A DNA stretch of 64,000 nucleotides from Mangrovibacter yixingensis (GCF_020523985.1 NZ_JAIVKM010000001.1:2229879-2293878); one strand, 5' to 3'; shown: positions 37,448-47,989, counted from the stretch's first letter. Notes: a model not told the origin generated them from the letters alone. Made by a program: numbers and translations.

Positions 37448-39178
37448 ATGTCTTACGTCGTGAAATCGAAACACCTGGCCTTTATAAATGAACTCAAACA
37501 TCTGGTAGGCCATCATCATGTTCTTACCGATCCAGCCCGCACCGCTCGCTACCGTAAAGGTTTCCGGTCTGGTGAAGGAGACGCGCTCGCCGTGGTGTTT
37601 CCGGGTTCGCTACTGTCTTTGTGGCAGGTACTGAAAGCTTGTGTCGCTACCGACAAAATTATTCTGATGCAGGCAGCCAACACAGGTTTAACCGAAGGGT
37701 CCACTCCGAGCGGCAACGATTATGACCGTGATATTGTCATTATCAGTACCTTGCGGCTGGATAGACTGCACATACTGGATAACGGTGAGCAAGTGCTGGC
37801 CTGGCCGGGAACCACGTTGTACCAACTGGAGAAAGCATTGAAGCCCCTGGGGCGTGAACCCCATTCTGTCATTGGTTCTTCCTGTATTGGCGCATCGGTT
37901 ATGGGTGGCGTGTGCAATAACTCAGGCGGCTCTTTAGTGCAACGCGGCCCGGCTTACACCGAAATGGCGTTGTATGCGCAAATTGACAGCCAGGGGCAGT
38001 TACACCTGGTTAACCATCTGGGGATTGACCTGGGGGAAACACCAGAACAAATTCTGTCGCAACTCGATGATGATAAAATCGCGCCTGAACGGGTACAACA
38101 TGATGAACGGCGGGCGTCCGATAACGATTACCAGCACCGGGTGCGTCAGGTTGATGCCAATACGCCTTCGCGCTATAACGCAGACCCTGACCGGTTATTT
38201 GAAGCCTCTGGCTGTGCCGGAAAACTGGCGGTGTTCGCCGTGCGCCTGGATACCTTTGCCGCCGAGAAACAGCAGCAGGTGTTTTATATTGGAACCAATC
38301 AGACACAAGTGCTGACCGAGTTACGCCGCCATATGCTGGCTGAATTCACGCACCTGCCGGTTGCCGGGGAATATATGCACCGGGATATCTACGATATTGC
38401 CCAAACCTACGGCAAAGATACCTTCCTGATGATAGACAAACTGGGCACTGACAAAATGCCAGCCTTGTTCAGTCTGAAAGGCCGTACCGATGCAATGCTG
38501 GAAAAACATTCTCTGTTTAAGCCGCATTTCACGGACCGTTTTATGCAGAAAATCAGTGGTTATTTTCCTAACCATTTGCCAGCACGAATGCAGGAGTGGC
38601 GGAAAAAATATGAGCATCATTTGTTGCTGAAAATGTCCGGTGACGGGATCGCCGAAGCGCAAAGCTTCCTGGAACGTTATTTTCATGATGCTGAAGGTGA
38701 CTTTTTTGTTTGTAGTGCCGAAGAAGGTGCGAAAGCCTTTTTACACCGTTTTGCGGCAGCGGGTGCGGCCATTCGTTACCATGCAGTTCATGCAGATGAA
38801 GTTGAGGATATTTTGGCTCTGGATATTGCCCTGCGCCGCAATGATACGGACTGGTTTGAACACCTGCCACCAGAGCTGGATGGCCAGATATTGCACAAGC
38901 TCTATTACGGGCACTTTATGTGCCATGTGTTTCACCAGGACTATATTGTGAAGAAAGGCGTGGATGTTCATGAGCTTAAAGAGCAGATGCTGGTTCTGCT
39001 ACGCGAGCGTGGTGCGCAATACCCGGCGGAGCACAATGTTGGGCATTTATACGAAGCGCCACCTGCGCTGCAAACCTTCTATAAAGAAAATGACCCCACC
39101 AACAGTATGAACCCAGGGATTGGTAAAACCAGCAAACTGAAAAACTGGCAGGCTCCTCAAGAAACACCAACAGAGTAA
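37448..39178 (+). CDS. dld: Quinone-dependent D-lactate dehydrogenase Dld
   Basis: A peripheral inner-membrane FAD enzyme that oxidises D-lactate to pyruvate and passes electrons to quinone. It is 576 aa (E. coli 571). The FAD-binding PCMH domain has QAANTGLTEGSTPSGND and SSCIGASVMGGVCNNSGGSL. The middle membrane-binding domain carries many basic residues, and the C-terminal part has YPAEHNVGHLYEAPP and NPGIGKTSKL. CAGGAG precedes the ATG. It is convergent with pbpG. Confidence 0.98.
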   Translation: MSYVVKSKHLAFINELKHLVGHHHVLTDPARTARYRKGFRSGEGDALAVVFPGSLLSLWQVLKACVATDKIILMQAANTGLTEGSTPSGNDYDRDIVIISTLRLDRLHILDNGEQVLAWPGTTLYQLEKALKPLGREPHSVIGSSCIGASVMGGVCNNSGGSLVQRGPAYTEMALYAQIDSQGQLHLVNHLGIDLGETPEQILSQLDDDKIAPERVQHDERRASDNDYQHRVRQVDANTPSRYNADPDRLFEASGCAGKLAVFAVRLDTFAAEKQQQVFYIGTNQTQVLTELRRHMLAEFTHLPVAGEYMHRDIYDIAQTYGKDTFLMIDKLGTDKMPALFSLKGRTDAMLEKHSLFKPHFTDRFMQKISGYFPNHLPARMQEWRKKYEHHLLLKMSGDGIAEAQSFLERYFHDAEGDFFVCSAEEGAKAFLHRFAAAGAAIRYHAVHADEVEDILALDIALRRNDTDWFEHLPPELDGQILHKLYYGHFMCHVFHQDYIVKKGVDVHELKEQMLVLLRERGAQYPAEHNVGHLYEAPPALQTFYKENDPTNSMNPGIGKTSKLKNWQAPQETPTE

Positions 39179-39190
39179 CCTTCAGTTCTG

Positions 39191-39217
39191 ACACCTGGCG
39201 GATGGCCCGCCAGGTGT
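39191..39217. terminator. Hairpin between dld and pbpG
   Basis: An 11-bp perfect stem ACACCTGGCGG / CCGCCAGGTGT with a 5-nt loop fills the 47-bp gap between convergent genes. There is no long T-run, but its position suggests a shared stop signal. Confidence 0.6.
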
Positions 39218-39225
39218 CCTGCCAA

Positions 39226-40338
39226 TTATTCTTCTACCTGCACTGGCTGATTATTCACCATATCGGTGGCTTTATCTTGTTTATACGCCAGCGCTGCCGC
39301 TGGTACTGGTGTGGCTTTTCCCGTCTCAAGCCAGGTGCGAATCCGGCTGGCATCAGCAAAGTGAGTATATTTGCCAAAAGCATCCAGAACCACCAGGGCC
39401 ACTGGGCGCTTATTGATTACCGTACGCATCACCAGGCAGTGGCCGGCTTTATCGGTATAACCGGTTTTGGTGAGCTGAATATCCCAGTTATCCCGGAAGA
39501 TAAGGTGGTTAGTATTACGAAATGGCAGGCTGTAGTTCGGGTGGCTGAACTGTGCTTCGTCTTCCCGCGTGGTACTGAGTTCGCCAATCAACGGGTACTG
39601 GCGGCTTGCCATCACCAGTTTGGTCAGATCACGAGCGGTAGACACATTGCTCGGTGACAACCCTGTAGGCTCGACATAATGCGTATGGGTCATACCCAAT
39701 GCTCGGGCTTTGGCATTCATGGCGCGAATAAAAGCATCGTACCCACCAGGATAGTGCGCCGCAAGGCTTGCCGCAGCACGGTTTTCCGAAGACATCAACG
39801 CCAATAACAACATATTGCGACGGCTAATTTCACTGTTGAGCTTAACCCGGGAAAACACCCCGCGCATTTCCGGCGTATGGCTGATATCCACGGACAGCAT
39901 ATCATTCAGTGGCTGGCGGGCATCAAGCACAACCATCGCCGTCATCAATTTGGTGAGCGAAGCTATGGGCCTCACACGGTCCGGGTGGCTGGAATAAAGC
40001 ACTTTGCCATCGGCCAGATCAACCACCATGGCACTGCCAGAGGCGATTTGAGGCTGGTCTGCTACCACCGCGTGAGCGACCGGTTTCGCTCTCGCAGTGG
40101 CATGATGAGCAGTAGCATGATGCGCGGTGGCATGCGCCGTTTTATGTGAGGTGTGGTGTACCGTTTTCTTTGCCTCTGCCTTTTTGCTGGCAGTGGCATG
40201 TTTGGTCTGGGCTGTGTGATGAACTGTTTTATGTGTTTTTGTATGGGTGACCGTGGTTGTTGCCTGTTCGGCAGACACAAAAGGCACCGCACTAAAGAGA
40301 GCGACACTAAGCAAAGTAAGGCGAATATTTTTATGCAT
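39226..40338 (-). CDS. pbpG: D-alanyl-D-alanine endopeptidase PbpG (PBP7) with His-rich linker
   Basis: A periplasmic penicillin-binding endopeptidase that cuts peptide cross-links in murein. The family triad is intact: Ser127-Leu-Thr-Lys130 (SLTK), SEN in [11 protein letters not shown], and KTG in [12 protein letters not shown]. coli PbpG is about 310 aa; this is 370 because residues about 24-90, between the signal peptide (end near VSA) and the enzyme, form a Thr/Ala/Lys/His-rich linker with about fourteen His and repeats such as [12 protein letters not shown]. The start at 40338 gives a good signal peptide, though the SD is weak. The linker may bind metal or murein, or only space the enzyme from the membrane. 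Confidence 0.93.
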   Translation of the reverse strand: MHKNIRLTLLSVALFSAVPFVSAEQATTTVTHTKTHKTVHHTAQTKHATASKKAEAKKTVHHTSHKTAHATAHHATAHHATARAKPVAHAVVADQPQIASGSAMVVDLADGKVLYSSHPDRVRPIASLTKLMTAMVVLDARQPLNDMLSVDISHTPEMRGVFSRVKLNSEISRRNMLLLALMSSENRAAASLAAHYPGGYDAFIRAMNAKARALGMTHTHYVEPTGLSPSNVSTARDLTKLVMASRQYPLIGELSTTREDEAQFSHPNYSLPFRNTNHLIFRDNWDIQLTKTGYTDKAGHCLVMRTVINKRPVALVVLDAFGKYTHFADASRIRTWLETGKATPVPAAALAYKQDKATDMVNNQPVQVEE

Positions 40339-40635
40339 GGCAACAAATTCAACAAGGTTATCTCTGCGCGATACAACGCACACCGCGCTCTGGAATGGCG
40401 CTGGCGCCAGAATAATACTCCGCAGTCAATTGTAACCGCCAGCGAAGTTTCGTTATCAAATAATGCAGTTTATTCTATAGAAAACAATTTAGGGAAAAGC
40501 AGTATGACCCGCGGCAACCAAAGCCTGGGGCGATATTGTACAAGAGTAGTATTGGCAGGATAAAACAGCGCAGTACAATTGACTAAAAACGTTCTACCGG
40601 GGCAGGCAGCCCCGGGATTGATAAGCACTCAGGCA

Positions 40636-41226
40636 CTAGCTAAATAACCGGTACCCGTAGCCCCACAGCAGCACCGTAATTGCCAGCAACACTTCGAGAA
40701 CCAGCACACCGATTGCCAGGGTTGAACTGGAGAAGTTAACCCCTTCCGATTTGCTGATATTCAAAAATGCCGGAATGCCCACATAGAGCAAATAGCCGGA
40801 GTAAAACAGCGCGATTGTGCCAATTAATGCACATAGCCATACCACAGGCCACAACCCAACGATGCCACTTAACATCAAGGGCGTCGCCACATAACCGGCA
40901 AAAACCATACAGCGCTTAAGTGCTGGCCTGTCCGGATAATAACGAGCCATCCACCAGATAACCCGCCCCATGAATGCGACCCCAGCCAGGATAATGGCAT
41001 AAAAAACAACAGCCAGCACCAGAGCCGTTGAGGGCATGAGTTGTACAGTAGTATCATTTCCGAAACGCCAGCCGAACTGCGTTGTACCAATAAATGCGCA
41101 CAAAACAGGTACCGCGGCCATTAATAAGACATGGTGTGTATAATGGTGGGAGACAGTTTCATTTTCCTGCTTAATTGACTGCATTTCACGTTCGGGATGG
41201 GACATCAGCCCCCATACATGGTTCAT
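40636..41226 (-). CDS. yohC: Yip1-family inner-membrane protein YohC
   Basis: A 196-aa integral membrane protein (E. coli YohC 195) with about five hydrophobic segments and the conserved N-terminal MNHVWGLMSHPEREM. The middle GRVIWWMARYYPDRP and YVATPLMLSG motifs match YohC. Function is unknown. It is divergent from yohD. Confidence 0.94.
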   Translation of the reverse strand: MNHVWGLMSHPEREMQSIKQENETVSHHYTHHVLLMAAVPVLCAFIGTTQFGWRFGNDTTVQLMPSTALVLAVVFYAIILAGVAFMGRVIWWMARYYPDRPALKRCMVFAGYVATPLMLSGIVGLWPVVWLCALIGTIALFYSGYLLYVGIPAFLNISKSEGVNFSSSTLAIGVLVLEVLLAITVLLWGYGYRLFS

Positions 41227-41428
41227 AAATCCCCCTGATGTACTGGAACGATAAACGCGCTACCCTTATCAGGTAAAACAGCCTCAGGGCACAACGCTCT
41301 GCGTAGACCCGCTTGCTGCATGTACCATTAGTATAATGCATGTTGAAAATTTGTTTATTTTTTGAACATATCTGGTTAATAGAAAGAAGCAATGGGCCCG
41401 GTATGGAAGAACGAGAACCCTTAACACG

Positions 41429-42007
41429 ATGGATATACATAGTCTTATCAGCCAGTACGGTTACGCGGCACTTTTGATTGGCAGCATGGCAGAGGGTGAA
41501 ACTATTACCTTGCTAGGTGGTGTGGCAGCCCACCAGGGGTTGTTAAAATTTCCTTTCGTTGTGTTGTGCGTTGCCTTAGGCGGTATGCTGGGTGACCAGG
41601 TACTTTACCTGGTGGGCCGCCATTATGGCACGCGTGTGCTCTACCGTTTTCGTAAACACCGCAAACATATTTCTCGAGCCCGTAAGATAATAATCAGTCA
41701 CCCGTACCTGTTCGTTATTGGCTCGCGCTTTATGTATGGTTTTCGGGTTATTGGCCCGGTGTTGATTGGCATTAGCCGTTTACCTCCACGCATATTTTTC
41801 CCGCTTAACATTCTTGGGGCTGCAATTTGGGCAACGCTGTTCACTACGCTTGGTTATCTGGGGGGTGAAATGGTGATGCCGTGGTTACACCAACTTAATA
41901 GCCATATAAAACACCTGATTTGGCCTGGTTTGTTATTGGTGGTCGTTGCACTCATTATTTGGCGATTCTGGTGGAAAAAAAAGCGACATAAACACGCCAA
42001 AAAATAG
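41429..42007 (+). CDS. yohD: DedA-family membrane protein YohD
   Basis: A 192-aa inner-membrane protein of the DedA family (E. coli YohD 192). It has the family elements SRFMYGFRVIGPVLIGISRL and GAAIWATLFTTLGYLGG, and a basic C-terminal tail (WKKKRHKHAKK). DedA proteins support membrane homeostasis, some as phospholipid flippases; the specific role of YohD is unclear. Confidence 0.94.
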   Translation: MDIHSLISQYGYAALLIGSMAEGETITLLGGVAAHQGLLKFPFVVLCVALGGMLGDQVLYLVGRHYGTRVLYRFRKHRKHISRARKIIISHPYLFVIGSRFMYGFRVIGPVLIGISRLPPRIFFPLNILGAAIWATLFTTLGYLGGEMVMPWLHQLNSHIKHLIWPGLLLVVVALIIWRFWWKKKRHKHAKK

Positions 42008-42089
42008 CTTTCAGGGATTTTTCAGGCCAGCAAAGCGTTGCATCCTGGCGGGTCACGCGCTAGCATCGCCACCACTGATGGGAGGTATT

Positions 42090-43028
42090 ATGACTATCAA
42101 AGAAAATGATTTTAGAAAAATTGATTTGAACCTGTTAGTGGCCTTTGCGGTGCTTTACCGTGAACAAAGTGTTTCTCTGGCAGCAGATAAACTCCACCTC
42201 GGCCAGCCTGCTGTAAGTGGTTCGCTGGCAAGACTTCGGGATATGTTCGATGACCCGCTATTTATTCGCAGCGGCCACCGGATGCAACCAACTGCCAGGG
42301 CAGACGCACTACACTGTGAATTAATGCCCCTGCTGGAGCAGTTGCAATCAACGTTATTCCACCCTTCAGATTTTAACCCGGCGACAGCCAGGGCGACGAT
42401 TACGCTGGGTATGGCTGACTGGGTTGAAACCTGGCTGATGCCGGTATTATTGCCCCTGGTTCGCCAGCAGGCACCGGGAATCCAGCTAAGCGTAGTTGCC
42501 AGCAACCCGTTTACCGATCTGGCTCACCTGGAAGGTGGCGAGATGGATATGGTCGTGAATATGTCTGAAGGTGGGCCTCGTTGGCTGGAAAGTACGCCAA
42601 TAGTGGCAATGCCATTTGTTGCACTCTGGCATCCACAGCATGTACCACTATCCGGCCCGTTAACGCTGGAAGATTACCTGGCCTGGCCGCATTTTGCTGT
42701 AAGTAACCGGGAAACCAGTAACAGCCAGATTGACACTCTGCTCGCTAAACAGGGTTATACCCGCCAGATTAGCTATTCCACACCTCACTTTGCCGCACTG
42801 CCGGGGCTACTCTGCAGCCAGCCAGGCATTGCGACTGTGCCGGCTGCGCTGGGGCCTCTCTGGCAACCTCACTGGGGCCTCAGTGGGAGCCCACTTCCTG
42901 TGGCAATTCCACCAGCACAACTGGCGTTAAGCTGGCACCAGCGGCATAACAGTGACCCGGCGCTGATGTGGTTTCGGGACCTGGTGAGTAACCATTTGGC
43001 GGAATATTCATTGAAGCAGGCAGCCTGA
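42090..43028 (+). CDS. LysR-family transcriptional regulator
   Basis: A 312-aa regulator. The helix-turn-helix lies at residues 8-67 (DLNLLVAFAVLYREQSVSLA, then HLGQPAVSGSLARLRDMFDDPLFIR), followed by an effector domain. GGAGG precedes the ATG at 42090; the frame reaches back into yohD but has no signal there. The DDPLFIR wing resembles the NodD/LeuO-type subgroup. It sits between yohD and dusC, where E. coli has yohF and mdtQ, so it is a local replacement. The target is unknown; no divergent partner gene is present. Confidence 0.9.
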   Translation: MTIKENDFRKIDLNLLVAFAVLYREQSVSLAADKLHLGQPAVSGSLARLRDMFDDPLFIRSGHRMQPTARADALHCELMPLLEQLQSTLFHPSDFNPATARATITLGMADWVETWLMPVLLPLVRQQAPGIQLSVVASNPFTDLAHLEGGEMDMVVNMSEGGPRWLESTPIVAMPFVALWHPQHVPLSGPLTLEDYLAWPHFAVSNRETSNSQIDTLLAKQGYTRQISYSTPHFAALPGLLCSQPGIATVPAALGPLWQPHWGLSGSPLPVAIPPAQLALSWHQRHNSDPALMWFRDLVSNHLAEYSLKQAA

Positions 43029-43041
43029 GCGCCTGCTGAGG

Positions 43042-43974
43042 TTATAACTGTTCAATCGCCTGGCGAATGGCTGCGGAAGTGTTCAGTGTGCGCACGGTAG
43101 TGAATAATTCGCTGGCCTGGGGGTAATTTTTCCGCAAATACCCAAGCCACTGTTTAATCCGCGCCACATGGTACATCCCGGTATCGCCCTGCTTTTCCAG
43201 GCGGCAATATTTTTTCAGTAGCTGAATCACATCGGGCCAGGGCATAGCCGGCTCGCCGTATTTAATCATCCGGCTCAGGTTTGGAATATTCAGCGCCCAA
43301 CGCCCAACCATAACAGCATCGCACCCGGTTTGTGCCATACACGCTATGGCACTGGCCTGGTCACGTATTTCACCATTGGCAATAACTGGAATATCCAGGC
43401 GTTCGCGAATCTTACCAATGGCCGCCCAGTCTATGCGTTCTGCCCGGTAGCCATCCTCTTTTGTTCGACCATGCACCACCAGTTCTGTCGCGCCAGCCTG
43501 TTGCACGGCATCGGCAATTTCCAGGCTGCGATGTGGCGAATCCCACCCGAGGCGAACTTTGACGGTTACTGGCAGGTGCACAGGCACTGCTTCCCGCATG
43601 GCTTTCGCCCCCTGGTAAATCAGCTCAGGGTCTTTTAGCAAAGTTGCCCCACCGCCACTACCATTGACGACTTTAGAAGGGCAACCACAATTCAGATCAA
43701 CGCCCCATGAGCCCAGTTCAACGGCACGTGCCGCATTTTCGGCCAACCATTGAGGATACTGCCCGAGCAACTGAATACGCACCAGGGTGCCAGAAGGTGT
43801 GCGGCTTTGGTTAGCCAGCTCCGGGCAAATGCGCTGGAATGATTTCACCGGCAGGCAACTATCCACCACGCGTAAAAATTCGGTGATGCATAAATCGTAA
43901 TCGTTCACCTCTGTCAGCAGTTCCCGCACAAGTGCATCGAGAACGCCTTCCATCGGCGCCAGTAAAACGCGCAT
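43042..43974 (-). CDS. dusC: tRNA-dihydrouridine(16) synthase DusC
   Basis: An FMN enzyme that reduces U16 of tRNA to dihydrouridine, 310 aa (E. coli 315). It starts [13 protein letters not shown], has the catalytic Cys in [38 protein letters not shown] and VIANGEIRD. The ATG at 43974 with GAG upstream matches the E. coli start and rejects the one at 43986. One point differs: [13 protein letters not shown] has Trp where E. coli has Gly (IGRGALNIPN), next to the phosphate-binding loop. Confidence 0.96.
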   Translation of the reverse strand: MRVLLAPMEGVLDALVRELLTEVNDYDLCITEFLRVVDSCLPVKSFQRICPELANQSRTPSGTLVRIQLLGQYPQWLAENAARAVELGSWGVDLNCGCPSKVVNGSGGGATLLKDPELIYQGAKAMREAVPVHLPVTVKVRLGWDSPHRSLEIADAVQQAGATELVVHGRTKEDGYRAERIDWAAIGKIRERLDIPVIANGEIRDQASAIACMAQTGCDAVMVGRWALNIPNLSRMIKYGEPAMPWPDVIQLLKKYCRLEKQGDTGMYHVARIKQWLGYLRKNYPQASELFTTVRTLNTSAAIRQAIEQL

Positions 43975-44066
43975 AGAGTGACTCATTCAGTAAAAAAGAC
44001 GCGCTATGTTAGCCTGACGCCAGGCGGGTGACAAACCTGAAATACGCTTTGTTTAAAGGCCAGAGC

Positions 44067-44420
44067 CTACTTACGAGGAACTTTATTGCAGCAATGAGGC
44101 TGGTGTGCCGCATTGTCTTTTATATTCTGATCGATAAAGCGAAAGTAACCTATTTTTACCCGGTTCCATATACTGCTGGCAAACTGCGCGCCATAACCGT
44201 TAAGCACCTTTTCTACCGCATCCACACCACATTGCGCCGCATCATAGACACAGGTTAAGGTTACTGAAGCAGGCAAGTATTCCACCGTATCCATCCCAGG
44301 TAATTGCCTGGTTTCAATAACCAGAGCCTCTATTTTCCCTTCATCTACGCCAGAAAGTTTCAGCTTACGGGTAACCTGGTTTACACCAGTAACACCGGTT
44401 TTATGATTAACGTGACTCAT
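44067..44420 (-). CDS. Hypothetical protein with heavy-metal-domain-like features
   Basis: A 117-aa soluble protein with AGAGG before the ATG at 44420. It has a beta-alpha-beta style pattern (RKLKLSGVDEGKIEALVIET, EYLPASVTLTCVYDAAQCGV, then DAVEKVLNGYGAQ) that recalls the small ferredoxin-like HMA fold, but it lacks the classic CxxC. The C-terminus ends HQPHCCNKVPRK, which could hold metal. I do not recognise the family. It stands alone between dusC and a decayed esterase gene. Confidence 0.6.
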   Translation of the reverse strand: MSHVNHKTGVTGVNQVTRKLKLSGVDEGKIEALVIETRQLPGMDTVEYLPASVTLTCVYDAAQCGVDAVEKVLNGYGAQFASSIWNRVKIGYFRFIDQNIKDNAAHQPHCCNKVPRK

Positions 44421-44499
44421 TTATGCCTCTGATTCATTCATAAGCTTCTCGTCTAACATTAAATATTGCTCAGGGCAAGTTTCAATATATTTTAGGCAT

Positions 44500-45362
44500 T
44501 AGAGAAAAATCCAGAGTATGACAAATTGCTTGCACAATATGGCTTTACACGGCTGACTCAGCAGGATATTGATACGTTGATGCCAAAAATCTGATATTAG
44601 TGGTAATTCCGCCTGAAAAAAGAGCTGTCTATGACACAATCACTTTACTTCGCGCTCAGGCCGGTTGTGTAACACAATATGAATACCAATTTCCCTTCCG
44701 TGCGGTAATTGATGGCAAATTATTCCATGACACGCCACTCAACCCATTGCGTCAGGCAGACTGTTCTTCCCTTAACGTTATGGTGGGATTTAATCAGCAT
44801 GATGGCTGGTTTCAGGTGTCTCGTACGTCGTCGCCATCAACATTCACCAGCGGAAAACTGACACACAGCACTGCTGCCCAGAGCCAGATTATCTGTGCTG
44901 CTATGCAGCGCCGTTACCCGGAAAAAACAGTGCTGGATATAAGTCTCTGAGCGTGGATATATTTTACCAGGCTTATCGCTGATTAAGGTATTAACTGAAC
45001 AAGGTGCTACGGGGTGGCTTTATCGCTTCGTTCTAAAGCAAATAACAGGGGAATATTCAGGATATTGTGTTCACGCAAGCGATCTGCCATATATCTGGCA
45101 TAATTTCTCCGACCCTTACATGCAAGAATTTAGCCCTGCTGGGGCATCAACACTGAGTGCAGGAAAAGCATTAAGAATGACATGGGTAAATTTTATTACC
45201 CATGGAACAGCACAATATGGCAAGCAGGCACTGGCATTATTTAAACCAAATGAACCTCATGCCTGGCAGTTCGCACAAGACCAGCAGGAAGATATTAAAC
45301 AGATTATTTCCCCACTTTTATTGTTAGCAGAAGAGTCCTTGCCAGATAACCGTATATATTAG
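44500..45362 (+). pseudogene. Carboxylesterase type B, degraded 3' part
   Basis: Fragments of a type B carboxylesterase (alpha/beta hydrolase) lie in two frames. 44517-44594 reads YDKLLAQYGFTRLTQQDIDT then a stop. 44600-44950 reads FPFRAVIDGKLFHDTPLNPL and VMVGFNQHDGWF. 44943-45362 reads ERGYILPGLSLIK, GYCVHASDLPYIWHNF (with the catalytic-His element, usually HGxELPY) and MTWVNFITHGTAQ. The N-terminal half with the nucleophilic Ser is missing, and the reading frame breaks near 44595 and 44940. This is a decayed gene in a region that differs from E. coli. Confidence 0.75.
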
Positions 45363-45487
45363 CGAAGTATTTTTAAATATATATATTGCCGCCTCTGGCA
45401 GATGCCCTCCTGTCTATTTCAGGAGAGCGGAGCAACTCGCCTAACGTTGCAAATCATGTAGCCTGTGCAAAACTCGTTCACCTTTGT

Positions 45488-46429
45488 TCAATACTTTGCA
45501 GTTGGCTGTTGCTCTACAAGCCAAACCCAGGGGTGGCCAATAAATTCGCGCAGTGCATCCAGAAAAACAGTAACCCTGGCTGGCGGATGGCGAAGCGCAC
45601 GCAGAGCGTATATCCCGGTGGATGCCTGAGGTTGTGAAGACCATTGCGGGAACAGTTGTTCCAGAGCACCGGAGTTAATATCTTGCCCGACTACCCAGTC
45701 TGGCAGGTAAGCGATGCCCAACCCTTCGATAGCGGCCAGGCGCATGGCATCAAAATCATCACACCCAAACAGCGGTTGTGTGCTGATGCCACGAACCGGT
45801 TGCCCAATAACATGGCTCCAGCCCAGTAAATCCGCACCATGGATTTTATCGATTAGGCGGTGTGAGGTGATATCAGCCGGGGTTACCGGCCTGCCTGCTT
45901 TATTCAGGTAATCTGGGCTGGCGCACAACACCCTGGTTTGTACCGCAATACGGCTGCCAATCAGGGTGCTGTCGGCCAGGTCGCCAATGCGAATAACCAG
46001 ATCCAGGCGCTCAGCAACGGGATCCGCCAGACGCTCAGTCAGATCTAAATCCAGGCTGAGATCGGGATACTGTTTAGCCAGCTTCCCCATCACAGGCAGG
46101 ACATATCGCTTGCCAAAAGTTGGGTAACAGGCAACCCGAAGTACCCCGGTCACCTCGCCTTTCATCGATGACAACTCCTGTTGCACATCGACCAGCGAAT
46201 CGAGGATCTGCCGCGCTCGCACCAGCAACGCTTCTCCAGCATCAGTCAGTGTCAGGTGGCGCGTGGAACGTAAGAAAAGTGGGGTGTCGAGGTGTGCTTC
46301 GAGGGCATCAATCTGCCGGCCTACAGACGACGGTGTCTTGCCGCGCCGCCGCGCAGCACCCGAAAAACTGCTCTCGTGTGCAACATCAACAAAGACACCA
46401 AGAAACTCCGCAAATTTTTCTGATTGCAT
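45488..46429 (-). CDS. LysR-family regulator of the adjacent dehydrogenase operon
   Basis: A 313-aa regulator: winged HTH at residues 4-62 (FAEFLGVFVDVAHESSFSGA, then TPSSVGRQIDALEAHLDTPL) and a periplasmic-binding-like effector domain with DLVIRIGDLADSTLIGSR. The family-typical spacing before the HTH favours the Met at 46429; an upstream ATG at 46480 would add 17 residues. It is divergent from the ALDH/CMD/quinone-oxidoreductase operon across 120 bp and most likely controls it, probably in response to an aldehyde or oxidative signal; this is inferred from layout. Confidence 0.9.
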   Translation of the reverse strand: MQSEKFAEFLGVFVDVAHESSFSGAARRRGKTPSSVGRQIDALEAHLDTPLFLRSTRHLTLTDAGEALLVRARQILDSLVDVQQELSSMKGEVTGVLRVACYPTFGKRYVLPVMGKLAKQYPDLSLDLDLTERLADPVAERLDLVIRIGDLADSTLIGSRIAVQTRVLCASPDYLNKAGRPVTPADITSHRLIDKIHGADLLGWSHVIGQPVRGISTQPLFGCDDFDAMRLAAIEGLGIAYLPDWVVGQDINSGALEQLFPQWSSQPQASTGIYALRALRHPPARVTVFLDALREFIGHPWVWLVEQQPTAKY

Positions 46430-46549
46430 CTGTGCATTTCTTGCATAGCTGTTGTGGGGAGTTCCTATCTTATCAGTCATGCGTTCTTTTCATACTCTTC
46501 TTCTCAACGAAACGGCAAACAAACCAACATCAATCTGAGGATGAAGACC

Positions 46550-47989
46550 ATGCAAACCACACCATACGATTCACTCTACCTGTTTATCAACGGCACCTGG
46601 TTGGAAGCGGAAGAACGCGACACTGTTGCTGTCATTAATCCATCAACCGAAAAAACGCTGGGCCGCTTACCCCTGGCAACCAAAGCTGACCTGGAACTGG
46701 CACTGAATACCGCACGCGACAGCTTCAAAACCTGGAGCCGCACCGTTCCGGCTGAACGGGCTCGTGTACTGAAACAGGCTGCCGCACTGATGCGTGAACG
46801 GTCTGAACACATCGCCACCCAAATGACGTTGGAAGAAGGCAAGCCACTGGTAGAAAGCCGGGATGAAGTTCTGCGTGCGGCAGACTATTTTGAGTGGTTT
46901 GCAGAAGAAGGCCGCCGCATTGATGGCCGGGTAGTACCGGCAAACCGGCCTGGCATTCAGCAGTTGGTAAAAAGACAAGCAATTGGCCCTGTTGCTGCCT
47001 TTACCCCGTGGAATTTCCCGGCCATTACCCCGGCACGCAAACTGTCAGCGGCACTCGCCGCAGGCTGTAGCATCATTCTGAAACCTGGCGAAGAGAGCCC
47101 GGCAACAGCACTGGCACTGGCTCGCTGCCTGGATGATGCCGGGCTGCCGAAAGGTGTGCTGCAAATCGTCTTTGGGGTCCCAGACCAGGTTTCCGCGCAA
47201 CTGATTGCCTCGCCGATTATCCGCAAAGTGGCCTTTACCGGCTCTGTACCGGTAGGCCGGTTACTCTCTGAACGTGCCGCCGCAGGTGTCAAACCCATCA
47301 CACTGGAATTGGGTGGGCATGGTCCAGTCCTGGTATTTGAAGATGCAGATATTGAAACCGCAGCCAGTGCCGGGGCCGCCAACCGATTTCGTGGCACAGG
47401 GCAGGTGTGTATTTCCTCTACACGTTTTCTGATTCAGCAAGGAGCCTATGAGCACTTTGTGGAACGCTTTGTGGCTGCCACCCAACAACTGGTGATAGGC
47501 GATGGCTTATCTGGCGAAACACAAATTGGGCCGCTGGCTAACCCACGCCAACTGGCAAAAATGACAGAACTGATTGCCGATGCAGTGGAACAGGGAGCCA
47601 AAGTGCTGACTGGTGGTAAACGCCTTGACCGGCCGGGCTATTTCTTTGAACCCACAGTGCTCACCGATGTACCAATGAGCGCCCGCATTATGCACGAAGA
47701 ACCCTTTGGCCCGATTGCTGTACTGCGCCCGTTTAACACACTGGAAGATGGGCTGGAAGAGGCCAACCGCCTGCCTTATGCCCTGTCGGCTTATGCATTC
47801 ACCCGTGATGCCCGTACAGCACTTGATGTTGGCGATGGTTTGGAAGCCGGCATGATTGGCATCAACCAGTACCGTATTGTGGCAACGGAGCTTCCCTTTG
47901 GTGGGATGAAAGAGAGTGGCCATGGTTCAGAAGGCGGTACCGAAGGCATTCATCACTACCTGACCAATAAATTTATCAGCCAGGCCTGA
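46550..47989 (+). CDS. NAD(P)-dependent aldehyde dehydrogenase (succinate-semialdehyde type)
   Basis: A cytoplasmic aldehyde dehydrogenase of 479 aa. Catalytic residues: Glu in TLELGGHGPVLVF, Cys in GTGQVCISSTRF near residue 284, Asn in TPWNFPAITPARK, and the EPFGPIAVL motif. The pattern is closest to the GabD/Sad class. GAGG nine bases before the ATG at 46550 fixes the start; the open frame to 46424 has no SD. It is first gene of an operon with a CMD-family protein and a quinone oxidoreductase. The substrate is unknown. Confidence 0.93.
   Translation: MQTTPYDSLYLFINGTWLEAEERDTVAVINPSTEKTLGRLPLATKADLELALNTARDSFKTWSRTVPAERARVLKQAAALMRERSEHIATQMTLEEGKPLVESRDEVLRAADYFEWFAEEGRRIDGRVVPANRPGIQQLVKRQAIGPVAAFTPWNFPAITPARKLSAALAAGCSIILKPGEESPATALALARCLDDAGLPKGVLQIVFGVPDQVSAQLIASPIIRKVAFTGSVPVGRLLSERAAAGVKPITLELGGHGPVLVFEDADIETAASAGAANRFRGTGQVCISSTRFLIQQGAYEHFVERFVAATQQLVIGDGLSGETQIGPLANPRQLAKMTELIADAVEQGAKVLTGGKRLDRPGYFFEPTVLTDVPMSARIMHEEPFGPIAVLRPFNTLEDGLEEANRLPYALSAYAFTRDARTALDVGDGLEAGMIGINQYRIVATELPFGGMKESGHGSEGGTEGIHHYLTNKFISQA

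Noticed and set aside
40062..40376. 104-codon reverse-strand ORF over the start of pbpG
   Set aside because: It is a shifted frame of the repetitive linker of PbpG.
45386..45637. 83-codon + strand ORF after the esterase remnant
   Set aside because: It overlaps the 3' end of the well-supported LysR gene on the other strand and has no SD.
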